This document shows, in pieces, positions 9,837 to 17,925 of a DNA stretch of 54,900 bases; within the stretch, counting starts at the first letter, position 1; each line of letters starts with the position of its first letter. A model generated the notes under the pieces. It saw only the letters and a program-made list of their open reading frames with translations. It was not told the DNA's origin and did no database searches. The position numbers were made by a program, and so were the translations under genes. Source of the stretch: Candidatus Onthousia faecavium (GTDB taxonomy: Bacteria; Bacillota_I; Bacilli_A; RF39; UBA660); assembly GCA_018711135.1 (NCBI GenBank), contig DVIS01000033.1, forward strand, positions 1 through 54,900, given 5' to 3'.

Positions 9837-9851
9837 AATAGGGGTGAACTC

Positions 9852-11306
9852 ATGTATAAGTTAGAGGAACTTCAAAAAAGAATTTTTACAGAAAATAAAG
9901 ATAAATGGCTTGAAGCTTGCAGTAAAGATTATCTTTTAAAGGAAAAAACAAATGTAAAGAATGTTAAAAATGCTATTATCTTACCATTAAAAAAGATTGA
10001 TAGCACTACTTATAATGGTAAATATGTAGGTGGAGTTTGTGATGAAAATTTCAATTTTCTTAGTGGCTTGATTCGTAATAAAGATAGATTCATCAACTAT
10101 TCTTGTTGTGATAGTTATGAAGTGTCAAAAGAAGAAATTACTTATTATGATGAAAAAGTTATATTTGGAGGAGTCATTATTTCTACTTTTGGTCATTTAA
10201 TATTAGAAAGTTTATCAAGGTTATGGTATGTAGTTGAAAATAAACCAAAATGTAAAGTAGCTTTTGTTGTTATAAATGATAATTATAAAAGTTACTTTGA
10301 TAATTTCTTTAAACTATTAGATATAGATTTAAAAAAGGTAATCTACATAAAAAAGCCTAGTAAATTTAAAGAGGTTATTATTCCTGATGAAACTATCTAT
10401 GCTTGGAGTAATTATAAAGAAAAATATCATGTTATTTATGATAAAATTTGTAAAAATATAAAAGCAAAGAAGGATAAGAAAATTTATCTTACGAGATCTA
10501 AATTTGAAAAACAGGATTGCTTTAATGAAAGTTATTTTGAAGATTTTTATCAAAAAAGAGGTTTTAAAATTATCGCTCCAGAACAATATAGTATTGAAGA
10601 ACAAATTGCCTATATAAAAGGAGCAGATTATGTTGTTTGTACACTCGGAACTTTATCACATCTTTTACTTTTTGCTAAGCCTAAAACAAAACTTGTTATT
10701 TTAAATAGAGCTGAAATAAATCCTTTAATTCCTCAACTGATTATTAATCAAGCTAAAGATTTAGATTACTATATTATTGATGTATCATTTAATTTGCTAC
10801 CTGTAAATCATAATCATGGTTGTTTTCTTTTAGGCCCTACTAAATATTGGAAAGAATATTTACATGTTATAAATGAATCTTATCAACAAGAAGAAATAGA
10901 TATGAACTTAAAAGATTTTGCCTATGATTATCTTGTAAAGTGGTGTGAGACATTTCAAATAAAGAAAAGATGGGATTATAGCTTAACTACTTTTGATAAC
11001 TTTGATGTGTTAAATTTTTTGTCAACATCTTTATTAGATAAGCCTTTAAGAAGAAAAGATTATAAAAATAGTTATAAAGATAAAGAAAAAAACTATAAAA
11101 AAGAAATTGCTCAAATTAAGGAAGAAAAAGAACACTTAGAAATAGAGAATAGAAAATTAAAGAGTGAAAGTGAAAAATTAAAGAAAAAAGTTAAAAATAT
11201 AACTAGTTCAAAGTCTTGGAAAATAACTGCTCCTCTTAGAAAAATAGCTAAAGTAATAAGAAAAACATATAAGAAGAGGGAGCGTGTTGAAAGAGGTGGA
11301 GAGTAA
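9852..11306 (+). CDS. Glycosyltransferase family 61 protein with C-terminal coiled coil
   Basis: A 484-residue protein resembling the GT61 (DUF563) glycosyltransferases. The diagnostic GHLILESLSRLW (about residues 114-125) corresponds to the usual GHFxxExLPRLW, and a later block around YLTRSK and APEQYSIEEQIAY fits the nucleotide-sugar half. Residues from about 395 are highly charged and predicted coiled coil, ending in a basic tail (KKRERVERGGE) that may sit at the membrane. It probably adds a sugar to the polymer before export. GTGAAC follows the ribosome site GGGGTG before ATG 9852. Confidence 0.75.
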   Translation: MYKLEELQKRIFTENKDKWLEACSKDYLLKEKTNVKNVKNAIILPLKKIDSTTYNGKYVGGVCDENFNFLSGLIRNKDRFINYSCCDSYEVSKEEITYYDEKVIFGGVIISTFGHLILESLSRLWYVVENKPKCKVAFVVINDNYKSYFDNFFKLLDIDLKKVIYIKKPSKFKEVIIPDETIYAWSNYKEKYHVIYDKICKNIKAKKDKKIYLTRSKFEKQDCFNESYFEDFYQKRGFKIIAPEQYSIEEQIAYIKGADYVVCTLGTLSHLLLFAKPKTKLVILNRAEINPLIPQLIINQAKDLDYYIIDVSFNLLPVNHNHGCFLLGPTKYWKEYLHVINESYQQEEIDMNLKDFAYDYLVKWCETFQIKKRWDYSLTTFDNFDVLNFLSTSLLDKPLRRKDYKNSYKDKEKNYKKEIAQIKEEKEHLEIENRKLKSESEKLKKKVKNITSSKSWKITAPLRKIAKVIRKTYKKRERVERGGE

Positions 11307-11308
11307 TT

Positions 11309-12100
11309 GTGAAGGATATAAAACTATTTTTTCAAAATATAAAAAAATATTATAAGTATGCCATTAGATCAGCGAAAGCGGAACTTAAAAGTGAGGTATC
11401 AGATTCTTACTTAAACTGGTTATGGTGGATTATTGAACCACTATGTTTTATGCTAATCTATGCTTTCATTTTTGGTTATGTATTTAAAGCTAGAGAACCA
11501 TATTTTGCTGCTTTTATCTTTATTGGTCTTACCGCTTGGGACTTTTTTAGTAGAATGTTGAAAGGAAGCGTAAAACTAATAATTAATAATCGTGATTTAG
11601 TAACAAAAGTATATATACCAAAATATATTTTGCTTTTATCTAAATCATTTACCTATTTATTTAAAATGTTTATCTCTCTTGCTATAGCTTTTCTTTTAAT
11701 GATTATAACAAATGTTCCTCTTACTCTAAATATTCTTTATATTATTCCTATTTTAATCATTTTATATATTATTTGCTTTGGTTTCGGTTTAATAATAATG
11801 CACTTTGGTGTATTTTTAGATGATCTTTCTAATTTAATAAATATTTTTTTAAGAATGCTACTATATTTCTCTGGAGTGTTTTATAATATTTCTACAAGAC
11901 TTAGTGGAGAAATTTCTTATTACTTGTTAAGGATGAATCCGATTGCTTTTTTTATAAATGAGTTAAGAAAAGTAATGATTTATGGTATAAATCCTAGTTT
12001 TGAAGGACTATTCTTTTGGTTTATTATTGGTTCTATATTATGTATACTAGGAATTAAAATTATTCATAAAAATGAAAATAGTTATGCAAAGGTGATTTAA
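11309..12100 (+). CDS. TagG-like ABC-2 transporter permease
   Basis: A 263-residue integral membrane protein with six hydrophobic segments, the plan of ABC-2 permeases that export teichoic acids and other polysaccharides. An amphipathic cytoplasmic N-terminus (KYYKYAIRSAKAELKSE) is followed by SYLNWLWWIIEPL, a hallmark of TagG/RfbA permeases. The C-terminal part has RMNPIAFFINELR, also typical. It starts with GTG at 11309 after AGAGGTGG and shares one base with the ATPase gene that follows. The two together form the exporter. Confidence 0.88.
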   Translation: MKDIKLFFQNIKKYYKYAIRSAKAELKSEVSDSYLNWLWWIIEPLCFMLIYAFIFGYVFKAREPYFAAFIFIGLTAWDFFSRMLKGSVKLIINNRDLVTKVYIPKYILLLSKSFTYLFKMFISLAIAFLLMIITNVPLTLNILYIIPILIILYIICFGFGLIIMHFGVFLDDLSNLINIFLRMLLYFSGVFYNISTRLSGEISYYLLRMNPIAFFINELRKVMIYGINPSFEGLFFWFIIGSILCILGIKIIHKNENSYAKVI

Positions 12101-12834
12101 TGAAAAATATTGCTATATCAGTTAAAAATCTACATATTACCTACAAGGGATTAAAGAAGACCTCAATTAGAGCTTCTTGGAAATATATGTTTAATAAAAG
12201 AGAAAAGTTTGAAGCCTTAAAGGGTGTATCATTTGAATTAGAAGAAGGAAAAATACTTGGTGTCATTGGCAAAAATGGTAGTGGTAAATCGACTCTTTTA
12301 AAAGCGATTGCCAGAATATTCTCGCCAGATAAAGGCTCAATAAATTTACACGGGCATAAAGTTTCTTTGCTCTCAATTGGAGTTGGCTTCAATAAAAAAT
12401 TAACAGGAAGAGAAAATATCTTTTTATCAGGTCTTTTATTAGGCTATACAGAAGAGCAAATTCAAAAAAAAGTGAAAGAAATAATAGAATTTGCTGATAT
12501 TGGAAATTTTATAGATAAGCCGGTAAAAACTTATTCTTCTGGTATGTATTCAAAACTAGCTTTCGCTATTACAGCAATTTTAGAGACAGACATTACTTTA
12601 ATTGATGAGGTTTTGTCTGTTGGAGATGCTAAATTTAAAGAGAAAAGTTATAATAAAATGAAAGAGTTAATTAGTAGTGATAAAAGAACTGTAATTATTG
12701 TTTCACATAGTCTTAGTACTATTAAAGAGCTTTGTGATGAGGTTTTATGGTTACACGAAGGAAAAATAATGAAGATAGGTAAGCCAGAAGAGATAATAAA
12801 AGAATACGAAATGTTTATGCATGATACTAAATAG
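12100..12834 (+). CDS. TagH-like ABC transporter ATPase
   Basis: A 244-residue ATPase for polysaccharide or teichoic acid export. Walker A is GVIGKNGSGKSTLLK (about residues 53-67), the Q-loop region is shortened as usual in TagH-type proteins, the ABC signature is TYSSGMYSKLAFA, Walker B is ITLIDEVLSVGD, and the switch His lies in VSHS. The N-terminus has the extra loop (KTSIRASWKYMF) seen in the polysaccharide exporter ATPases. It lacks the long C-terminal extracellular extension of Bacillus TagH. Last gene of the operon. Confidence 0.9.
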   Translation: MKNIAISVKNLHITYKGLKKTSIRASWKYMFNKREKFEALKGVSFELEEGKILGVIGKNGSGKSTLLKAIARIFSPDKGSINLHGHKVSLLSIGVGFNKKLTGRENIFLSGLLLGYTEEQIQKKVKEIIEFADIGNFIDKPVKTYSSGMYSKLAFAITAILETDITLIDEVLSVGDAKFKEKSYNKMKELISSDKRTVIIVSHSLSTIKELCDEVLWLHEGKIMKIGKPEEIIKEYEMFMHDTK

Positions 12835-12933
12835 TAGTATTTCTTTGATAATATATATTTTTATCTATTAAGAAATACTACTAATGGGTATTTGTTAACA
12901 AACTTATGTAAAATAAATAACAAATACCCATTA
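12832..12933. repeat. Two adjacent large perfect stem-loops
   Basis: The first pairs TAGTAGTATTTCTT (12832-12845) with its exact complement at 12870-12883 (14 bp). The second pairs TAATGGGTATTTGTTA (12882-12897) with its exact complement at 12918-12933 (16 bp). The first begins in the stop codon of the ATPase gene, and neither has a clear T-run. A weaker inverted repeat (CTTTTAT/ATAAAAG) follows at 12961-12987. They may terminate the operon or be a small mobile repeat; the two arms share the core GTATTT-T-TT. Confidence 0.7.
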
Positions 12934-13000
12934 GACATATATCTTCTATTTTGGTGAATGCTTTTATATCTTAAGTTATCATAAAAGTATCCTTTTTGAG

Positions 13001-13029
13001 TTGTAAAACAAGGATTTATGTGGTAGAAT
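13001..13029 (+). promoter_or_regulatory. Promoter of tRNA-Gln
   Basis: -35 TTGTAA (13001-13006), 17-base spacer, -10 TAGAAT (13024-13029) preceded by TGG as an extended -10. The tRNA begins 16 bases later. Confidence 0.55.
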
Positions 13030-13044
13030 TTAATTGTTATTTAT

Positions 13045-13119
13045 TGCCCCATAGCCAAGTGGTAAGGCAGTGCGCTCTGACCGCATTATGCGTTAGTTCG
13101 AATCTAACTGGGGCAGCCA
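13045..13119 (+). tRNA. tRNA-Gln (anticodon CTG)
   Basis: A 75-base cloverleaf ending in encoded CCA. The acceptor is TGCCCCA/TGGGGCA, with the U1-A72 pair typical of glutamine tRNAs. The D arm begins GCC and ends GGC, the anticodon stem is GTGCG/CGCAT with loop CTCTGAC, and the T arm is TTAGT/ATCTAA-like around TTCGAAT. Positions 34-36 read CTG, so it decodes CAG only. A TTG-anticodon partner must exist elsewhere to read CAA. Confidence 0.92.
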
Positions 13120-13132
13120 ATTGAAAAATTAT

Positions 13133-13160
13133 CCCTTATAATATAAGGGTTTTATTTTGA
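13133..13160 (+). terminator. Terminator of tRNA-Gln
   Basis: Seven-base-pair stem CCCTTAT (13133-13139) / ATAAGGG (13143-13149), followed by TTTTATTTTG. It lies 13 bases after the tRNA. Confidence 0.7.
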
Positions 13161-13174
13161 TTTTTCTTATAATT

Positions 13175-13204
13175 TTGTTGTAAGATAAAGTAATTTAGTA
13201 TAAA
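13175..13204 (+). promoter_or_regulatory. Promoter of gltX
   Basis: -35 TTGTTG (13175-13180), 18-base spacer, -10 TATAAA (13199-13204). The 60-base leader has no T-box motif. Confidence 0.45.
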
Positions 13205-13265
13205 ATATTATCAAATGTTAATGTCCTTAGTGAAATAGGGATACATAAAAGAGGGAGAGATTTAA

Positions 13266-14903
13266 ATGAATAAAGAGTTGGCAGATTTACTTTTTAAAGA
13301 TGTAAAGATAACAGTAGAGGAGATTGAAGAAAAATATAAAGAGAGAAATTTGCCTGATGGGGCTTATGTAACAAGATTTGGACCATCACCAACAGGATTT
13401 ATGCATGTTGGTAATTTATATGGTGCTTTTATTAGTTCATTGCTCGCTAAACAAACAGGGGGAGTTTTTTATCTGAGAATTGAAGATACTGATAGTAAAA
13501 GAGAGAAAGTTGGAGCAATCGAAGCGATTATCGATGGTCTTAAAGCTTTTGATATAAATTATACAGAAGGTTATGGAGTAGGTGGAGATTATGGTCCATA
13601 TATTCAAAGTGAACGTGTTGATATCTACAAAGCCTATGCTAAAAAGTTAGTTAGTGAAGGTAAAGCTTATCCTTGTTTTATGACGGAAGAAGAATTAGCA
13701 GAAATTAGAAGCGGGCAAGAATTAAGAAAAGAAAAGATTGGTATTTATGGTAGTTATGCGGTTGATAGAGATTTATCTTTTGACGAGATAAAGGAACATC
13801 TTGCTAAAGGAGATAGTTATGTTATTCGTCTTAAATCTCCTGGAGATTCTCATAATAATATAATTCTTCATGACTTAATAAAAGGTGATATCACTCTTCC
13901 AGAAAATGATATTGATGAGGTTATTCTAAAAAAAGATGGTATTCCAACTTACCATTTCGCTCATGTCATAGATGATCATTTAATGCATACTACTCATGTT
14001 TTAAGAGGTGATGAATGGGTACCTAGTTTTCCAAAACATTTACAACTTAATCAAGTTTTAGGTTTTAAACCTTGTAAATATGCTCATATTGCACCTCTTA
14101 CCAAAAAAGAAGATGGTAAAATCCGTAAATTTAGTAAGCGAAAAGATCCAGAATTTGCTGTTAGTTACTATGAAGAAGCAGGTATTCCAAAAGACGGAGT
14201 TAGACTATACCTTGCTACACTTGCTAATACTAACTTTGAAGAATGGTATTTACAAAATAAAGATAAATCTATTGAAGACTTTAAATTCTCCTTTAAGAAA
14301 ATGCCTACTGGGGGAACTCTATTTGATATGGAGAAATTAAATAATATTTGTAGAACATATTTCTCAAGAATTAGTGCCGAAACAATTTATAATGATGCCT
14401 TAGACTATTATAAAAAGTATGATCAAGACTTTTATGAATTGATGGTAAAAGATAAAGACAAACTAACTGCCTTCTTAAATATAGAACGTGATAGTAAAAG
14501 GCCAAGAAAGGATATTGCTACTTATAAAGATATAAAGATAGAAAGTTCATATATTTTTAATGATATATTCTATCAAGATAGAAATGAAACATATAAAGAT
14601 ATAAATGAAGATATTGACTTTGATATTGTTAATAAATATATAGAAATATATCAAGACTTTAACAGTGAAGATGAGTGGTATAATCAGATTAAAGTTTTAG
14701 CTGAAGAAAATGGTTATGCTCCTAGTGTTAAAATGTATAAAGAAAATCCAACTCTTTATAAAGGTCATATTGGTGATGTATGTGAAATGATTAGACATTT
14801 ACTTACAGGTAGAGTAAAAACTCCTAATCTATATCAGTTATTAAAAATTATTGGTATAGAAGAATTTAAGAAAAGAGTAGATTTTTATACAACTGAAAAG
14901 TAA
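13266..14903 (+). CDS. gltX: Glutamyl-tRNA synthetase
   Basis: A class I aminoacyl-tRNA synthetase of 545 residues that charges tRNA-Glu (and, in most Firmicutes, misacylates tRNA-Gln). The Rossmann fold has RFGPSPTGFMHVGN, where HVGN is the HIGH motif. The KMSKS loop is KFSKRKDPE, as in a clostridial/Mollicute-like GluRS branch. The anticodon-binding half follows from about residue 320. The start at 13266 has GAGGGAGAG upstream. A tRNA-Gln gene directly precedes it and a tRNA-Glu lies 2 kb downstream, which may be coincidence. Confidence 0.95.
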   Translation: MNKELADLLFKDVKITVEEIEEKYKERNLPDGAYVTRFGPSPTGFMHVGNLYGAFISSLLAKQTGGVFYLRIEDTDSKREKVGAIEAIIDGLKAFDINYTEGYGVGGDYGPYIQSERVDIYKAYAKKLVSEGKAYPCFMTEEELAEIRSGQELRKEKIGIYGSYAVDRDLSFDEIKEHLAKGDSYVIRLKSPGDSHNNIILHDLIKGDITLPENDIDEVILKKDGIPTYHFAHVIDDHLMHTTHVLRGDEWVPSFPKHLQLNQVLGFKPCKYAHIAPLTKKEDGKIRKFSKRKDPEFAVSYYEEAGIPKDGVRLYLATLANTNFEEWYLQNKDKSIEDFKFSFKKMPTGGTLFDMEKLNNICRTYFSRISAETIYNDALDYYKKYDQDFYELMVKDKDKLTAFLNIERDSKRPRKDIATYKDIKIESSYIFNDIFYQDRNETYKDINEDIDFDIVNKYIEIYQDFNSEDEWYNQIKVLAEENGYAPSVKMYKENPTLYKGHIGDVCEMIRHLLTGRVKTPNLYQLLKIIGIEEFKKRVDFYTTEK

Positions 14904-14926
14904 TATATAATAACTAAATTACTATG

Positions 14927-14958
14927 AAAAGTTAAGAAATTACTTGACTTTTTTCTTT
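14927..14958 (+). terminator. Terminator after gltX
   Basis: Ten-base-pair stem with one G-T pair (AAAAGTTAAG at 14927-14936 with CTTGACTTTT at 14943-14952), continuing into a T-rich tail. Confidence 0.65.
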
Positions 14959-15006
14959 TGTATTAAATTTCGTTTTTTAACTATACTATAAAGGGATGGT
15001 GATAAC

Positions 15007-16314
15007 GTGGAAATAAAGAAAGAAATTCTTGAAGAGATTAATAACAATTATAACCAAAATATAGAAAATAGAACGGTGAGATGTGCCCTTGTAAATAATA
15101 AAATTAGAGATATTATGAGAAATAAAGAAAGAGAAGGAAAACTGCTTTTTAATTTTTCTCTTAATGTTGATACTTTAAATGTAGTTAATCAAAAAAATTC
15201 TAATAATTCCTTTATTTATGCAGGATGTAATGTGTTAAGAGAAGCTATTTGTAAGAAATATAACTTAGAAGATTTTGAAATTTCTCAAAACTTTATTGCT
15301 TTTTATGATAAATTGGAAAAGTGTAATTATATCATGGAAAATCTGATTGAACTTAAAGATAGAGATATAGATGATAGGGAAAGATATCATATTTTAACGA
15401 GAGGGCTAAAAGATGGAGGACAATGGGAGTTATTTGCTAATATTGTAAATAAATATGGAATGGTTCCTAAAACGGTTATGAGTGATACCTATCAAAGTTC
15501 TAATCCTGATGAGATGAATCACCTTCTTAGTAGAAAATTAAGACAATTTAATGCTAGAATATTAACGAATAAAGACAATTTGGAATTTTTAAAGAGTTTA
15601 TATTTAGATGATATTTATCGAATTTTAGCTGATTGTTATGGAGTGCCTCCAAAATATTTCGATTTTGAATATACTGATAAAGATAAAAAATATCATATCA
15701 TCAAAGATATAACACCGTTGGAATTTTATCTAGAATATACTGATATAGATGTTAATGATTATGTATGTGTTATAAATGCTCCAACTCAAGATAAACCTGT
15801 TAATAGAACTTATACTGTTAAATATTTAGGAAATGTTATAGAAGGGAATAGAGTTTTATATCTTAATCTTGCTATTGATGATTTGAAAAAGTTAGTTATT
15901 AAGCAGTTACAAGCGAAGGAAACTGTCTTTCTTGGGTGCGACTGGAAGAAGGTAATTGATGAAGGTGATGGAGTATTTGATGATAGGAGTTTTAATTATT
16001 ATGATACTTTTAAAACAGATTTTTTTATGACTAAAGAAGAAATGTTAAGTAATTATGAGAGCTCTATAAATCATGATGTAGTTATTACAGGGGTTAATTT
16101 AGATGATGGAGTACCTACTAAGTGGAAAATAGAAAATAGTTGGGGTGAACAAGTAGGGAATAAAGGATATTTTGTTGCTAGTGATAGTTGGTTTGATAAG
16201 TATGTATATCAAGCGGTTATTAATAAGAAATATTTATCTAAAGAGCAATTAGATGAGCTGGAGATTGAGCCAGTAGAGTTAAAACCATGGGATCCTATGG
16301 GAACACTTGCATGA
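15007..16314 (+). CDS. Aminopeptidase C / bleomycin hydrolase family protein with catalytic Cys replaced by Ser
   Basis: A 435-residue member of peptidase family C1B (PepC), cytosolic hexameric aminopeptidases. Family blocks are clear: VNQKNSN at about residue 62, YGMVPKTVM, the His block HDVVITGVN, and the Asn block WKIENSWGEQVGNKGYF. However, the nucleophile motif, normally NQ-x-SGRCW, reads NQKNSNNSF here, so the Cys position is Ser (codon tcc near 15211). The oxyanion Gln, His and Asn are kept. The protein is therefore probably an inactive or altered paralogue. It starts with GTG after GGGATGG and is followed by an inverted repeat at about 16347-16371. Confidence 0.85.
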   Translation: MEIKKEILEEINNNYNQNIENRTVRCALVNNKIRDIMRNKEREGKLLFNFSLNVDTLNVVNQKNSNNSFIYAGCNVLREAICKKYNLEDFEISQNFIAFYDKLEKCNYIMENLIELKDRDIDDRERYHILTRGLKDGGQWELFANIVNKYGMVPKTVMSDTYQSSNPDEMNHLLSRKLRQFNARILTNKDNLEFLKSLYLDDIYRILADCYGVPPKYFDFEYTDKDKKYHIIKDITPLEFYLEYTDIDVNDYVCVINAPTQDKPVNRTYTVKYLGNVIEGNRVLYLNLAIDDLKKLVIKQLQAKETVFLGCDWKKVIDEGDGVFDDRSFNYYDTFKTDFFMTKEEMLSNYESSINHDVVITGVNLDDGVPTKWKIENSWGEQVGNKGYFVASDSWFDKYVYQAVINKKYLSKEQLDELEIEPVELKPWDPMGTLA

Positions 16315-16390
16315 CTTAATTTAGTATGTTAATATATCTCTAAAGGATTAAGATTACTAGTAATATCTTAATTGGAAAGAAGGAAATAAT

Positions 16391-16867
16391 ATGAATAACG
16401 AATTAAAATACCCTAGAGTTTAGGCATTATTGGAGATGCGAAAAGAATGTTCTATGAAATATACAAGATTTGAGGAAACTATAGGTGTTGTGGTATCTCC
16501 TTGCTATTTAGTAGGAGAAAAATCTACTTATTATAAGGATGGTACTACTAAAAAAGAATATGATGTCGTATTTCCTAGAACTGCTGATGATATATTTCAT
16601 AATTACTTTGATAAAGAGCGTGTTCCAGAATATAATCTTGATGGTTATACTAATATAGTTTCTGTTTCCTTTGTTACTTCTAGTTATGAAGAAGCGATTG
16701 AAAAAAGAAATGAAATGATAGAGAAAAACATATTTAATGAAATTCATTCATTTCTACCACTAGAACCTATTGGGTCACTTGCTGAAAGATGTGATGAATA
16801 TATGAAAAAAATCGAAGAATATCAACAAAGACTTAATAATGTTGAACCTAAAGAACAAGTTAAGTGA
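16391..16867 (+). pseudogene. Hypothetical gene with in-frame amber stop at codon 11
   Basis: A good ribosome site (AAGAAGGA) leads into ATG at 16391, but the frame reads MNNELKYPRV and then TAG at 16421-16423. The same frame then stays open to 16867. Without the stop the product would be about 158 residues with a charged, probably helical C-terminus (residues after PIGSLAERCDEYM) and no recognised domain. Restart codons at 16430 (TTG), 16436 or 16454 (ATG) have weak or badly spaced ribosome sites. TAG is used as a normal stop elsewhere here, so this is a nonsense mutation, a restart, or a sequencing error. Confidence 0.6.
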
Positions 16868-16876
16868 AAAATAAAA

Positions 16877-16900
16877 AACACCTGCAAATAAGTAGGTGTT
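16877..16900. terminator. Bidirectional terminator between converging genes
   Basis: Stem AACACCT (16877-16883) / AGGTGTT (16894-16900). A long A-run to the left makes it a strong terminator for the minus-strand tRNA-Glu; on the plus strand the tail is weak. Confidence 0.7.
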
Positions 16901-16911
16901 AAATACTATAT

Positions 16912-16988
16912 TGGTAGCCTGTACGGGGTTCGAACCCGTGTATATTGCCTTGAGAGGGCAACGTGTTAAACCACTTCACCAACAGGCC
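16912..16988 (-). tRNA. tRNA-Glu (anticodon CTC)
   Basis: A 77-base cloverleaf with encoded CCA at 16912-16914. The acceptor is GGCCTGT/ACAGGCT with G1-U72, and the anticodon stem is TTGCC/GGCAA with loop CTCTCAA. The T arm is the GGGTTCGAACCC type. Positions 34-36 read CTC, so it decodes GAG. The body closely resembles Firmicute tRNA-Glu. In such AT-rich DNA the C-starting anticodon must be a second isoacceptor beside a TTC one elsewhere. Confidence 0.93.
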
Positions 16989-17038
16989 ATTAAACTTACT
17001 AGATAAGTTTAACATAAAACTTTAGAACATGCAATACC

Positions 17039-17067
17039 TTGCAGGCAAGAAAAATATATGATATAAT
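17039..17067 (+). promoter_or_regulatory. Promoter upstream of the 17.1-kb hypothetical gene
   Basis: -35 TTGCAG (17039-17044), 17-base spacer, -10 TATAAT (17062-17067), with TG three bases before the -10. Transcript would run into the hypothetical gene, tcdA and the RNB gene. Confidence 0.65.
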
Positions 17068-17099
17068 ATTTCTCTTACGAGAGAGAAGAGGTGTTTAAA

Positions 17100-17924
17100 G
17101 TGCTCCAATTACCTATGACAATAAAAGATATAACTGTAAATGTTACGATAAACTTTAATAATATTACGGTAGAAAAAGATAAATTAGATTCTAGAGCAAT
17201 TGGGCTTGAAGCAAGTGATGTTGTTGTTGATAGGACTAATATTAAATCTTTAAGAAATGACGAATATTATAGTAAGAATCATCAAGCTTTAACTAATATA
17301 ATTAGAAAAAATATTAACTATAGTAATAGAACGCTAACTAATATTAAGGTTACAACTAAGAAATATAAGGATAGTGATTTTTATGATGTATATTATCTTC
17401 CTTTACCACCTTTTGCTACTAATCCAATAACAGATTATATTTATGGAGCTCTTGTAAATAGTATAAGGTTAAGTACGCCTGATTTAGAGAAAAAAGTTTA
17501 TTTAGATTTGCATAAAGTAGGATTTGATAATTTGATTTCTAAAGACTTTTTGAATCATCTTTTGACATTAAAAAATAATTTTTTAGATCCTTATATTCTT
17601 GAAGAAAAAATTAGAAAAGACGGGTATGGTAGTCAATTAGAGGTTTTAGATTTTCTTAATAGTTTAAATTACGAAATAGATAATGATGATTTCATTGTAA
17701 CTAGTGAAATAGATAATGTTATTAATTTTCTATCTAGAGACAGTAAAGAAGGAAGAAAACTAGCTAATTATAAGAATATGGCGATGAGTAATTATGAATC
17801 TTATCTAGCTTTGGGTACCTTTAATAATATTGTTTATAATCGTCCTCTTGCCTGGCCTAGTCTTTCATTAGATCAACAAAAGACATTAAGATTAAAACTA
17901 AATTCTAAAAGAAATGTGGCTTAA
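17100..17924 (+). CDS. Hypothetical protein
   Basis: I do not recognise this 274-residue protein. It has no signal peptide or membrane segment. The composition is Asn-, Asp- and Lys-rich, with a central block YLPLPPFATNPITDY. The ribosome site AGAGGTG fits a GTG start at 17100 better than the GTG at 17091, which overlaps that site. It is the first gene of a probable three-gene unit with tcdA and an RNB ribonuclease; the spacing to tcdA is one base, which hints at a link to RNA metabolism without proving it. Confidence 0.7.
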   Translation: MLQLPMTIKDITVNVTINFNNITVEKDKLDSRAIGLEASDVVVDRTNIKSLRNDEYYSKNHQALTNIIRKNINYSNRTLTNIKVTTKKYKDSDFYDVYYLPLPPFATNPITDYIYGALVNSIRLSTPDLEKKVYLDLHKVGFDNLISKDFLNHLLTLKNNFLDPYILEEKIRKDGYGSQLEVLDFLNSLNYEIDNDDFIVTSEIDNVINFLSRDSKEGRKLANYKNMAMSNYESYLALGTFNNIVYNRPLAWPSLSLDQQKTLRLKLNSKRNVA

Positions 17925-17925
17925 A

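Noticed and set aside
10329-10604. Minus-strand open frame of 91 codons within the GT61 gene
   Set aside because: Antisense shadow of a well-supported gene, with Phe/Ile-rich translation typical of reversed Lys/Asn codons.
13150-13265. T-box leader before gltX
   Set aside because: No GGGTGG-type T-box core and no antiterminator stem; the leader is too short.
16391-16867. TAG recoded as an amino acid throughout this organism
   Set aside because: TAG ends other well-supported genes here (for example the TagH-like ATPase at 12832-12834), so general recoding is unlikely.
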